Shown: positions 24,787 to 32,555 of the stretch, one piece after another
Numbering within the stretch: position 1 is the first letter of the stretch
How the letters are laid out: every line of letters begins with the position of its first letter
Assembly (NCBI RefSeq): GCF_001279585.1
Contig: NZ_LGEC01000085.1
Coordinates: 1-49,843 of the forward strand
Reading direction: 5' to 3'
Length of the DNA: 49,843 bases
From: Nocardiopsis sp. NRRL B-16309
Lineage (GTDB): Bacteria > Actinomycetota > Actinomycetes > Streptosporangiales > Streptosporangiaceae
Program-made: the position numbers and the translations under genes
The notes under the pieces: generated by a model
The model's database searches: none
Seen by the model: the letters and a program-made list of their open reading frames with translations, nothing else
Told to the model about the DNA's origin: nothing

Positions 24787-24923
24787 GCCCGTCCCAGTGG
24801 GACCCCGGCGGACACCCCCGCTCCCGGGGCGGCCGGTGCGGCTCCGTTCGAGGGCCCGCGCCTTCCGGTACCGGCGGCCCCGGCCAGGGACGGGCCGGAG
24901 GCGGCTTGGGGAGTGTTCTTATG

Positions 24924-25056
24924 AAGGCTTCGGGTGAGCGAGCGGTCGTCAGTCCCTCGCTCGCACGACGATGTGCGAAGTTCAGCCTTGGTGGTGCTGC
25001 ACGAGTGCAGAGGCGCAGCGAGGGGCGGCCTGGCGGCCGCGAGCCCGGAACGCTGC
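24924..25056. other. Highly structured ~135-bp element, candidate ncRNA or dispersed repeat
   Basis: Six perfect stems lie in tandem or nested: AAGGCT/AGCCTT (24924-24929 with 24984-24989) encloses GAGCGAG/CTCGCTC (24936-24942 with 24956-24962) and TCGCAC/GTGCGA (24961-24966 with 24973-24978). Next come CTGCA/TGCAG (24997-25001 with 25006-25010) and GCAGCG/CGCTGC (25015-25020 with 25051-25056), which encloses GCGGCC/GGCCGC (25025-25030 with 25035-25040). A run of six A follows (25057-25062). It sits between a + strand and a - strand gene and is not explained by either. The strand of any transcript is unknown. Confidence 0.5.
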
Positions 25057-25069
25057 AAAAAATCACGAC

Positions 25070-25294
25070 CTAGCCGCCGCGGGCGACGCCGCCGAAGGCG
25101 CCGACCACCGCGCCCAGCGCGAACATGGAGGCCTCGTCCTCGTCCATGTGGACGATCCCGGCGGGGACCCGCACACGGTAGGGCTTGTCCTCGGTGAGCA
25201 GGATGTCCAGCCCGTCGATGATGCCCTGACCCTCCAGCATCAGCAGGGCTTCCTCGACCCGGCCCGTACGGTCACCGCGAGACCAAATCGACAT
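25070..25294 (-). CDS. Small conserved-looking protein of unknown function (74 aa)
   Basis: I do not recognise it. The protein is acidic to neutral, with an N-terminal basic patch, a helix (RVEEALLMLEGQGIIDGLDIL), then a beta segment (KPYRVRVPAGIVHMDEDEA) and a small hydrophobic Gly/Ala C-terminal helix (FALGAVVGAFGGVARGG). A TAGGGT -10-like hexamer (complement of 25301-25306) lies six bases before the ATG, so it is probably leaderless. Coding character is good. Its 3' end abuts the structured element ending at 25062. Confidence 0.6.
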   Translation of the reverse strand: MSIWSRGDRTGRVEEALLMLEGQGIIDGLDILLTEDKPYRVRVPAGIVHMDEDEASMFALGAVVGAFGGVARGG

Positions 25295-25994
25295 GCGTCC
25301 ACCCTAACGAGGCCGGGGGTGCGGGACAACGCCGCGCGCCGACCGCGTCCGCCGGCCGGATACGGTCACAGGTGCTCCCACCGATGTGGCCGGAGTGTCC
25401 GAGAGAGAATTCTGGCCCTTCGTGTTCCTGAGGGTGCCGGCGCGTCGGTGGTTGTCCGCCAGCGGCGCGCCGTTGCATCCTGACGGCGCTCTCCGGACCG
25501 GCGGGGCTGGGTGTCCACCGACCGAAGGAAGCCAACGCCATGACCTCGCCGAGGCCGTCCGAGCCGCTCCGGACGCCTTTCGTGAGCCCGGACCTGGGCG
25601 CCGTCCCCGGGGGCGTCTTCGCGTCCACCCCAGCCACGCCATCGAGCCCCGACCCTCTCCTGCGAACCCGAGCAGACCACGGCCGTCCAGGCCGGCGGTA
25701 CGAGGCCGTGCCCCCGTGCCACTCGGCACGGGGCGGCCCGGCCCCGCCCCTGAGGAGGCCGCCCCCGGCCCCGCCTCCGCGAGGTCCGCGTCACCGAGAC
25801 GACGCCGTGCTCACCCGTCCCCCCACCATCGGAGCCCCCACCCGACGAGAACGCCCAGGACGTGTCCCATCGTTCACTCCCGTGCGGCCGCGGGTCCGTA
25901 CCCCGGACCACCGAGGGCGGTGCGGACGCGGGCCCCGCTCCGGGCCGTCCGCCTCGCCGCACACACGCGGCAGCCACCACGAACGGAACCGTCC
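25295..25994. other. 700-bp region without a supportable gene
   Basis: Open frames exist on both strands, but none has sustained third-position GC bias or recognisable motifs. The best candidate is ATG 25540 (behind GAAGGAAG), 152 aa and Pro/Arg-rich. Its first 40 codons look coding and the rest does not, so it could be a decayed gene. The upstream extension of the GNAT frame (from 25386) has no coding look. Confidence 0.4.
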
Positions 25995-26504
25995 ATGAGC
26001 CCCACCTGGACCACGCGCGCCGAGACCGCCGCCGACGCCGCGGCCGTGCGCGACCTCACGCTCGCCGCGTTCGACACTCCCCTGGAGGCCGACCTCGTCG
26101 ACGCGCTGCGCCGGGACCCCGCCTGGATCGACGGGCTCTCGCTCGTCGCAGAGGACGGGGACGGCCGCGTCGTGGCGCACGCACTGCTCACCCGCTGCCA
26201 CGTCGACGGCGTCCCGGCGCTGTGCCTGGGCCCCTGCTCGGTCCGCCCCGAGCACCAGGGGCGCGGCGCCGGGTCCGCCGTCATCCGCGCGGCACTGGCG
26301 GCCGCCGCCGGGCGGGGCGAGCGCTTCGTGGTCGTCCTGGGGCACCCGCCCTACTACCCGCGGTTCGGCTTCTCCCGCGCCTCGGCCCACGGCATCCGGG
26401 TGGGCTTCGAGGTCCCCGACGAGGCCCTGATGGCGCTCGCCCTGGACCCGGCCCACCCGCTGCCCTCCGGCACCGTCCGCTACGCCCCGCCCTTCGGGGT
26501 CTGA
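25995..26504 (+). CDS. GNAT-family N-acetyltransferase (YhbS-like)
   Basis: This 169-aa protein starts at ATG 25995 after AACGGAACC. It has the GNAT fold order: beta1 (WTTRAETAADAAAVRDLT), helix, then motif A with LCLGPCSVRPEHQGRGAGSAVIRAAL (about residues 76-101), whose Q-G-R-G-A-G loop binds the acetyl-CoA pyrophosphate. YPRFGFSRASAHGI (about 124-137) is the tell-tale YhbS-type C-terminal motif. These enzymes acetylate small amines or proteins. The substrate is unknown. Flanking genes do not help. Confidence 0.9.
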   Translation: MSPTWTTRAETAADAAAVRDLTLAAFDTPLEADLVDALRRDPAWIDGLSLVAEDGDGRVVAHALLTRCHVDGVPALCLGPCSVRPEHQGRGAGSAVIRAALAAAAGRGERFVVVLGHPPYYPRFGFSRASAHGIRVGFEVPDEALMALALDPAHPLPSGTVRYAPPFGV

Positions 26505-26730
26505 CGGGAGCCCGTCGAGCCACGGGCGGCGGTGGACACGTGTGCGCGGGTGAGTCCCCTGGGCGTCGGCCGATGTCACGGCGGTGAGTGCCGCCCGGCC
26601 CTTGTGCCCGGGCGCGGCGGCGTGTTCGATGTGTGCTGATTCCGCCGCCGCGTCGGCGCGCGTGATCGTACGGTGAGGGTCCGGCGGATCCCGTCGGCGC
26701 CATGGTGACCGAGGCCTGAGGGGTGCGACC

Positions 26731-27693
26731 GTGCCCGAGGAGAACTGGCAGTGCTCGATGTGCGCCGCCTACAACGAGGCGGCCAAGCACGCCTGCATGG
26801 TGTGCGACACCTTCCGTGTCCTGGGCGAGCGCCGGGACGGCGGCGCGGGCGCGCCCGGGCGCGGTGTGCCGGGCGACCTGCTGGCACCGACCGTCACCGA
26901 CGAGGCGTTCGCGGGCCGTGCCGACGACGACGGCGTGTGGGCCGGGGGCGAGGGGCTGCCGCCGGTGCGGCTGATGGAGCCGACGCGCGGCGCGGGCGCG
27001 CGGGCCGCACCTCCGCGCACGGCCGACGGCTCTCCGGCCGATGACTCCTCCCCGGCCGACGAGCCACCGGGAAGGACCGCGCGGCCGCGGACGTCGCGGG
27101 TGGCCGGGTGGGGGCTGACGGCGGGCGTCCCCGCGCGTCGGCCGACGGCGCGCCGTGGTCCCTCCCCTGGCGGGGCCCGGACCGGGCGCGGATCCGGCGG
27201 TTCCGGTGGGCGCGGCGGTCCCGCCGGGACCGGAGCGGGCGGCAGGCGCACGCCCCGGCGAGCGCCCGGCACCGTCCGCGCCCTGGCCCTGGCCGTGGTG
27301 GGCCTGCTGGCGCTGACCGCGTGGTGGGTGCTGCCCCGCGAGGGCGGGGTGCCGGACCGGGGCGCTGACGGGGGCGCGGCCCCGCAGGCGTGTCCCGCGC
27401 GGGTGGCCGCACTGCTGCCGGGCACGGGGGAGGGGGTTCTGGTGGCGGCCTTCGAGACCGAGCGGCACCGCATCGTGCTCTGCGAGGACGGGGAGGGCGG
27501 CCTCTCCTACTTCGGCGAGTTCCTGGAGGACAGCGGTGAGCCGGTCGTGGTGCCCGCCCGGCGGACCGGGGACGGCTTCGTCGCGGAGGCGGGCACGACG
27601 CGCTACGAGATCACCGGCGGGCAGGTCGTGATCACGGCCCACGGCGAGGAGGTGGCCCGCTTCGACCTGCTGGAGACCGACGTTCCGGAGTAG
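26731..27693 (+). CDS. Membrane protein with RanBP2-type zinc finger
   Basis: This 320-aa protein starts at GTG 26731. Residues 6-25 form a perfect RanBP2-type zinc finger, W-x-C-x2-C-x3-N-x6-C-x2-C (WQCSMCAAYN...CMVC). A long Gly/Pro/Arg/Ala linker follows (about residues 35-185), then one membrane helix (about 187-207, VRALALAVVGLLALTAWWVL) and an extracytoplasmic domain (about 220-320) of alternating strands (GVLVAAFETERHRIVLCEDGEGG..., FVAEAGTTRYEITGGQVVI). The finger is cytoplasmic. I do not recognise the outer domain. This layout suggests an envelope protein whose inner end binds a protein or RNA partner. No neighbour gives context. Confidence 0.82.
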   Translation: MPEENWQCSMCAAYNEAAKHACMVCDTFRVLGERRDGGAGAPGRGVPGDLLAPTVTDEAFAGRADDDGVWAGGEGLPPVRLMEPTRGAGARAAPPRTADGSPADDSSPADEPPGRTARPRTSRVAGWGLTAGVPARRPTARRGPSPGGARTGRGSGGSGGRGGPAGTGAGGRRTPRRAPGTVRALALAVVGLLALTAWWVLPREGGVPDRGADGGAAPQACPARVAALLPGTGEGVLVAAFETERHRIVLCEDGEGGLSYFGEFLEDSGEPVVVPARRTGDGFVAEAGTTRYEITGGQVVITAHGEEVARFDLLETDVPE

Positions 27694-27704
27694 CCCCGGA
27701 CCGG

Positions 27705-27734
27705 GACGGGTGCGTCCGCGGGGCCGCACCCGTC
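27705..27734. terminator. Bidirectional hairpin terminator
   Basis: GACGGGTGCG (27705-27714) pairs perfectly with CGCACCCGTC (27725-27734) around a 10-base loop. It lies 12 bp past the RanBP2-protein stop and downstream of the small antisense gene ending at 27761, so it can serve both. Confidence 0.75.
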
Positions 27735-27760
27735 ACGCGCGTCGAACGGCTCCAGCGGCC

Positions 27761-27853
27761 CTAGCGGGTCTTGACCAGCGTCGCGAGGACACCGGCGAAG
27801 ATCATCATCGACAGGCTCACGATCATGAGCACGAACGCGGCTGTTCCGACCAT
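27761..27853 (-). CDS. 30-aa single-span membrane peptide
   Basis: Reading the complement from ATG at 27853 gives a 30-residue peptide, MVGTAAFVLMIVSLSMMIFA followed by GVLATLVKTR, then TAG at 27763-27761. AAGGAA lies 7-12 bases before the ATG, a good ribosome site. It is one hydrophobic helix with a basic C-terminal cap, the usual orientation for a small membrane protein with its C-terminus inside. It ends 27 bp before a hairpin terminator. The function is unknown. It may be co-transcribed with the nucleotidyltransferase gene 44 bp upstream, also on the - strand. Confidence 0.65.
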   Translation of the reverse strand: MVGTAAFVLMIVSLSMMIFAGVLATLVKTR

Positions 27854-27897
27854 GGTGTTTCCTTACCGTTCCTCGTGGACCCCTACGGTGGATCACC

Positions 27898-28710
27898 CTA
27901 TCCCGCCCGGTCACGGCCCCCGCGCGGGGTCGCCGTCACTCCGTCGGACCACGCGCGCCGGTAGGTGTCGACCAGGAAGCGGTCGGCCCAGGCGGTGTCG
28001 GGTTCCTCGGGCAGGTCGCTGGTCGCGCACAGCCGGACCAGCCGCTCCTCCAGGTCGCGGGCGCGCCGCAGGGCCTCCTCGCGGGTGTGCCCGCCCCTTC
28101 GCAGGGCCAGCAGCCAGGAGCGGTCCGGTTCGGGCATGGGCAGCGTGATCGCGCCGGTCTCCATGAGTTCGATGCCCTGGACGCCCAGCCGGACCATGTG
28201 GTAGGCGAACTTGGTGTCGAACCCGTACCGCTCGACGAGTTCGGGCCGGTTGGTGTGCCCGCCGCCGCGCACCCCCTCCATGCGTTCGCGCTGGGCGCGC
28301 AGGTACCCCAGGAAGCGGTGCCCCGCCCGGCGCGAGATCAGCCGCGAGCGCTGTCCGCGCAGGTCGTGCCCGATCGCGGTGGCGGTGACGATCTCGTGGT
28401 CGGGGACGAACAGCGGGAGCAGCACGGTGGGGTTGCCGTCCAGGGCCAGCCGGGTCCACTTGCGCAGGGAGTACACGGTCAGGTCCAGGTCGCCGGGGCC
28501 CGACCGGGTGTGCTCGGGCCGGCTGTGGTGGACGTACTGCTCGAAGGCGCGCAGGCCGATGACGTACTCCGGCGGCTCCACGCAGATGCCCATCTCGTCG
28601 CGGTCGGTCCGCCCGTCGATGCCCAGGCCGTGCACGGTGGACCCGACCTGGCACCGCAGGACGGTGCCCTGCTTGGCGATGCGCGCGAACTCGGGTGTGG
28701 AGTGCCTCAC
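27898..28710 (-). CDS. RlaP-type nucleotidyltransferase (DNA polymerase beta superfamily)
   Basis: This protein is about 270 aa. The chosen start is GTG 28710 (complement) because GAAGGG lies about nine bases upstream. An alternative ATG at 28761 adds 17 residues. Motifs: GSTVHGLGIDGRTDRDEMG (about residues 23-41) is the nucleotidyltransferase GS loop plus a metal-binding DxD-like pair, and LDLTVYSLRKWTRLALDGNPTVLLPLF (split, about 70-95) is characteristic of PF10127/RlaP proteins, which are linked to RNA repair operons in some bacteria. The second half is helical and Arg-rich. It is divergent from the DUF574 methyltransferase gene. No RNA ligase is in the window, so a repair role is only suggested. 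Confidence 0.85.
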   Translation of the reverse strand: MRHSTPEFARIAKQGTVLRCQVGSTVHGLGIDGRTDRDEMGICVEPPEYVIGLRAFEQYVHHSRPEHTRSGPGDLDLTVYSLRKWTRLALDGNPTVLLPLFVPDHEIVTATAIGHDLRGQRSRLISRRAGHRFLGYLRAQRERMEGVRGGGHTNRPELVERYGFDTKFAYHMVRLGVQGIELMETGAITLPMPEPDRSWLLALRRGGHTREEALRRARDLEERLVRLCATSDLPEEPDTAWADRFLVDTYRRAWSDGVTATPRGGRDRAG

Positions 28711-28854
28711 CGGTGCGGCCCTTCGGTCGATGGAAGCGACATTCGCACAATAGTGGGGCATTCGGGCGATTCGGTGCTTGCCGGGTGGGATCCGGAGGGC
28801 GTTGACTGGTGCGCACCGCCGTGCCGCGGCCCACGACGACGAGAAAGCAGGACC

Positions 28855-29655
28855 GTGTCCGAGACCTCCCCTCCCCAGATCGACACCTCCGCCCCGCACA
28901 ACGCCAGGATCTGGAACTACTGGCTGGGCGGAAAGGACAACTACCCGGTGGACCGGGAGATGGGCGAGCAGATCCGCTCGTTCTTCCCCGAGATCGTGGA
29001 CAACGCGGTCGCCGACCGGCAGTTCCTCGTCCGCGCCGTCACCCACCTCGCCCGCGACGAGGGCGTGCGGCAGTTCCTGGACATCGGCACGGGCCTGCCC
29101 ACGCTCAACAACACCCACGAGGTCGCCCAGTCCGTGGCCCCCGACGCGCGGGTGGTCTACGTGGACAACGACCCCCTGGTGCTGACGCACGCGCGCGCCC
29201 TGCTGACCGGGACCGACGAGGGCGTCACCGACTACGTCGACGCCGACCTGCGCGACCCGGACGCGATCCTGGCCGCGGCGTCGCGGACCCTCGACCTGTC
29301 CCGGCCGGTCGCGCTCATGCTGCTGGGCGTGGTCAACTTCGTCGCCGACGACGCCGAGGTGCGCTCGATCCTGGACCGGCTGCTGGGCGCGCTGGCCCCG
29401 GGCAGCTTCCTGGTGGTCTCCCACCCCACCGACGACCTCGACCACGACCGCGCCCACCAGGTGGCGGCGGCGTGGAACGAGAGCGGCACGCCCAAGCTGA
29501 CGATCCGTTCGGCGCGGGGCATCGCGGCGCTCTTCGACGGCCTGGAACTGCTGGAGCCGGGTGTGGTCTCGTGCTCGCTGTGGCGCCCGGACCCCACCGA
29601 GGTCGGCGAGGTCCGGCCGGTGTCCGAGTACGGCGGCGTGGCCCGCAAGGCCTGA
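28855..29655 (+). CDS. DUF574 SAM-dependent methyltransferase
   Basis: This 266-aa protein has GTG 28855 after AAAGCAGG. It carries the family hallmark at the N-terminus, NARIWNYWLGGKDNYPVDRE (about residues 15-34), then the SAM loop FLDIGTGLPT (about 78-87) and VVYVDNDPLVLTHA (about 101-114), where Asp binds the ribose of SAM. This family (PF04672) is greatly expanded in actinomycetes, often as many paralogues per genome, and its substrates are not known. The gene is followed by a strong bidirectional terminator. Confidence 0.92.
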   Translation: MSETSPPQIDTSAPHNARIWNYWLGGKDNYPVDREMGEQIRSFFPEIVDNAVADRQFLVRAVTHLARDEGVRQFLDIGTGLPTLNNTHEVAQSVAPDARVVYVDNDPLVLTHARALLTGTDEGVTDYVDADLRDPDAILAAASRTLDLSRPVALMLLGVVNFVADDAEVRSILDRLLGALAPGSFLVVSHPTDDLDHDRAHQVAAAWNESGTPKLTIRSARGIAALFDGLELLEPGVVSCSLWRPDPTEVGEVRPVSEYGGVARKA

Positions 29656-29662
29656 ACCGTCC

Positions 29663-29703
29663 GCGTGCGGCCCCCGCTCCCTCCCGGGCCCGGGGCCGCA
29701 CGC
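29663..29703. terminator. Bidirectional terminator between convergent genes
   Basis: A 12-bp perfect stem (29663-29674 with 29692-29703) closes a 17-base GC-rich loop. A second hairpin, CCGGCGGG/CCCGCCGG, lies at 29716-29734. They separate the DUF574 gene from the convergent paaK. Confidence 0.75.
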
Positions 29704-29739
29704 GCGCGCGTGCAGCCGGCGGGGCGCCCGCCGGTGGGC

Positions 29740-31098
29740 TCAGTCCCTGGGGCGCTGGTCGATGATGCGGCGGAACTTGCCGACGGAGCGCTCGATCCGC
29801 TCGGGGTCCACGACGTCCACGGTCACGCTCACGCCGACCCGGTCCTTGACCGCCGCGGTGATCTCCCGGGAGAGCGCCGCGCGCCGGTCGGCGGTGCAGT
29901 CGGGGCGGGCCTCCACGCGCACCGCCATGTGGTCCAGGCGGCCCTCCTTGGTCAGGACCAGCTGGAAGTGCGGGGCCAGCCCGTCCAGGCCCAGGACGAT
30001 CTCCTCGATCTGGGTGGGGAAGACGTTGACGCCGCGCAGGATGATCATGTCGTCGCTGCGGCCGGTGACCTTGTCCATGCGGCGCATCGGGCGGGCTGTG
30101 CCCGGACGCAGCGTGGTCAGGTCGCGGGTGCGGTAGCGGATGACGGGCATGGCCTGCTTGGTGAGCGAGGTGAAGGCGAGTTCGCCGTAGGAGCCGTCGT
30201 CGAGCACCTCGTGCGTGACCGGGTCCAGGACCTCCGGCAGGAAGTGGTCCTCCCACACGTGCAGGCCGTCCTTGGTCTCCACGCACTCGTTGGCCACGCC
30301 CGGTCCCATGACCTCGGACAGGCCGTAGATGTCCACGGCGTGGATGTCGAAGCGCTCCTCGATCTCCAGGCGCATGCGCTCGGTCCAGGGCTCGGCGCCG
30401 AAGATGCCGGTGGTGAGGGAGGTGGCGCGGGGGTCGACGCCCTGGCGCTCGAACTCGTCCAGCAGCGTCAGCATGTAGCTGGGGGTGACCATGATGACCT
30501 CGGGGCGGAAGTCCTGGATGAGCTGGACCTGCTTGGCGGTCTGGCCGCCGGAGGCGGGGATGACCGTGCAGCCCAGCCGCTCGGCGCCGTAGTGGGCGCC
30601 CAGGCCGCCGGTGAAGAGCCCGTAGCCGTAGGAGACGTGCACCTTCTGGCCGGGGCGCCCGCCCGAGGCGCGGATGGAGCGGGCGACCACCTCGGCCCAG
30701 GTGTCGATGTCCTGGCGGGTGTAGCCGACGACCGTGGGGCGCCCGGTGGTGCCGCTGGAGGCGTGGATGCGGCTGACCTGGTCCTGGGGGACGGCGAACA
30801 TCCCGAACGGGTAGTTGTCGCGCAGGTCGGCCTTGGTGGTGTGCGGGAAGTGCCGCAGGTCCGCCAGGTCCCCGAGATCGCCGGGGTGGACGCCCGCCTC
30901 GTCGAACTTGGCCCGGTAGAGCGGCACGTTGGCGTAGGCGTGCTCCAGGGTCCACCGCAGGCGACGGAGCTGGAGGTCGCGCAGCTCGTCGACGCTCATC
31001 CGCTCGGCCGGGTCGAGCGACGCGGGGGAGGGGGCCCGGCCCAGGCGCCGCGGGGCGTCGGCGTCGGTCGGCTTCGTCGTGGTGTCCTGGATTGCCAT
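29740..31098 (-). CDS. paaK: Phenylacetate-CoA ligase
   Basis: This 452-aa adenylate-forming enzyme activates phenylacetate with ATP and CoA, the entry step of the phenylacetyl-CoA pathway. The ATP-binding loop SSGTTGRPTV lies at 114-123. Further PaaK motifs are FGAEPWTERMR, YGLSEVMGPG (split motif near residue 250) and YRTRDLTTL (about 330). ATG 31098 is chosen because GGAGACATCC precedes it on the complement. Upstream in-frame codons run into the operator. It is transcribed divergently from paaJFHG across 221 bp that contain a PaaR-type palindrome (31199-31212), so both directions are probably repressed until phenylacetyl-CoA builds up. Confidence 0.95.
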   Translation of the reverse strand: MAIQDTTTKPTDADAPRRLGRAPSPASLDPAERMSVDELRDLQLRRLRWTLEHAYANVPLYRAKFDEAGVHPGDLGDLADLRHFPHTTKADLRDNYPFGMFAVPQDQVSRIHASSGTTGRPTVVGYTRQDIDTWAEVVARSIRASGGRPGQKVHVSYGYGLFTGGLGAHYGAERLGCTVIPASGGQTAKQVQLIQDFRPEVIMVTPSYMLTLLDEFERQGVDPRATSLTTGIFGAEPWTERMRLEIEERFDIHAVDIYGLSEVMGPGVANECVETKDGLHVWEDHFLPEVLDPVTHEVLDDGSYGELAFTSLTKQAMPVIRYRTRDLTTLRPGTARPMRRMDKVTGRSDDMIILRGVNVFPTQIEEIVLGLDGLAPHFQLVLTKEGRLDHMAVRVEARPDCTADRRAALSREITAAVKDRVGVSVTVDVVDPERIERSVGKFRRIIDQRPRD

Positions 31099-31198
31099 GG
31101 ATGTCTCCGGGTACTGTGCTCCGCGCGTCCTCGGACGTGCGCCCGAGGGGCGTTCGGGCCGTCGTCGGCGGGGGCGGGCCGCACGGACTTGCTTACTG

Positions 31199-31212
31199 AC
31201 CGAACGTTCGGT
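31199..31212. promoter_or_regulatory. PaaR-type operator in the paaK-paaJ divergent gap
   Basis: ACCGAACGTTCGGT is a perfect palindrome, flanked by ACTG on the left and TACT on the right. The extended site agrees with the corynebacterial PaaR consensus (ACTNACCG-N2-CG-N2-CGGTNAGT) except in the last half-site. PaaR is a TetR-family repressor released by phenylacetyl-CoA. The site overlaps a -35-like TTGCTT (31189-31194) and -10-like TACTAA (31213-31218) for the paaJ direction. Confidence 0.85.
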
Positions 31213-31319
31213 TACTAATGCATTAACGCAGTTGCCCGGCGGCCGTGTCAAGGACGGGTGTCGATGGGATCACCAGTGCCGGTGGCGTGTGCCACCGGGC
31301 CTCACAAGGGGAGTCGTGC

Positions 31320-32555
31320 ATGAGCGAGGTCTACGTCGTCGACGGGGTGCGCACACCCCAGGGCCGCTACGGCGGCGCCCTGGCCGGAGTCCGACCCGAC
31401 GACCTGGCCGCCACGGCCGTGGCCGGGGCCCTGCGCCGCTCGGGCGCGCCCGGCTCGGCCGTGGACGAGGTCATCCTCGGGGCCGCCAACCAGGCGGGGG
31501 AGGACAACCGCAACGTGGCCCGCATGGCGGCGCTGCTCGCCGGACTCGACCCCTCCGTGCCCGGCTACACCGTCAACCGGCTGTGCGCCTCCGGACTCAC
31601 CGCCGTGGCCTCCGCGGCCCAGGCCATCCGCGCAGGCGAGGCCGACCTGGTCGTGGCCGGGGGAGTGGAGTCCATGACCCGCGCGCCCTGGGTGATGGCC
31701 AAGCCAGGCACCCCGTGGGCCAAGCCGGGCGAGGTCGCCGACACCTCCCTGGGCTGGCGCTTCACCAACCCCCGCTTCGCCGCCCACGACGCCGGGGTCC
31801 CGGACGGCGCCGCACCCGAGGACCTGCGCTACACGCTCTCCATGGGCGAGACCGCCGAGGAGGTCGCCGTCCTGGAGGGGCTCACCCGCCAGGAGTGCGA
31901 CGCCTTCGCGCTGCGCAGCCACGAGCGCGCCGTGGCCGCGGCGGAGTCCGGGCGCTTCGACGCGGAGATCGTCCCGGTCACCGTCACCGGGCGGCGCGGA
32001 GCGACGCACGAGGTCACCGCCGACGAGGGGCCCCGCCCCGGCTCCTCCCTGGAGTCCCTGGCCGCGCTGCGGCCCGTCTTCCGCGAGGGCGGGATCGTCA
32101 CCGCCGGGAACTCCTCCTCGCTCTCGGACGGGGCCAGCGCGCTCGTGCTGGCCAGCGCCGCGGCCGTGCGCGAGCACGGACTCACCCCGCGCGCCCGCGT
32201 GGTCGCCTCCGCCTCGGCCGGGGTCGCCCCGCAGATCATGGGCCTGGGACCGGTCCCGGCCACGCACAAGGCCCTGGACCGCGCCGGCTGGGCGCTCGGC
32301 GACGTCGGCTCCGTCGAGCTCAACGAGGCCTTCGCCGCCCAGTCCCTGGGCGTGATGCGCCGGCTCGGGCTCAAGGAGGACCGCGTCAACGCCGACGGCG
32401 GCGCCATCGCCCTGGGCCACCCGCTGGGCAGCTCCGGCGCCCGGCTGGTCGTGACGCTGCTCGGCCGGATGGAGCGCGAGGACACCGCCCGCGGCCTGGC
32501 CACCCTGTGCGTGGGCGTGGGCCAGGGCCAGGCACTGCTGCTGGAGCGCCCGTGA
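31320..32555 (+). CDS. paaJ: 3-oxoadipyl-CoA / didehydroadipyl-CoA thiolase
   Basis: This 411-aa thiolase cleaves 3-oxoadipyl-CoA (and 3-oxo-5,6-didehydrosuberyl-CoA) to acetyl-CoA units at the end of the pathway. The nucleophilic cysteine is Cys89 in NRLCASGLTAV. The C-terminal active-site block has NADGGAIALGHPLGSSGAR (His about 361) and LCVGVGQGQAL (second Cys about 399). The length is typical. ATG 31320 follows AAGGGGAG. An in-frame upstream start at 31245 would lie close to the operator and adds a non-family sequence. Its stop overlaps paaF by 4 bp (GTGA). Confidence 0.93.
   Translation: MSEVYVVDGVRTPQGRYGGALAGVRPDDLAATAVAGALRRSGAPGSAVDEVILGAANQAGEDNRNVARMAALLAGLDPSVPGYTVNRLCASGLTAVASAAQAIRAGEADLVVAGGVESMTRAPWVMAKPGTPWAKPGEVADTSLGWRFTNPRFAAHDAGVPDGAAPEDLRYTLSMGETAEEVAVLEGLTRQECDAFALRSHERAVAAAESGRFDAEIVPVTVTGRRGATHEVTADEGPRPGSSLESLAALRPVFREGGIVTAGNSSSLSDGASALVLASAAAVREHGLTPRARVVASASAGVAPQIMGLGPVPATHKALDRAGWALGDVGSVELNEAFAAQSLGVMRRLGLKEDRVNADGGAIALGHPLGSSGARLVVTLLGRMEREDTARGLATLCVGVGQGQALLLERP

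Noticed and set aside
24934..25483. Reading the structured element at 24924-25056 as protein
   Set aside because: Frames through it on both strands are open only because GC is high. The stems explain the sequence better, and no frame keeps third-position bias.
25540..25998. A 152-codon ORF with a GAAGGAAG ribosome-like site
   Set aside because: Only its first 40 codons look coding. The rest is Pro/Arg/His-rich without bias, and it overlaps the GNAT start, so I left it as a gap.
31245..31319. Upstream in-frame start for the thiolase gene
   Set aside because: It adds 25 residues unlike thiolases and would run close to the operator. ATG 31320 has a proper ribosome site.
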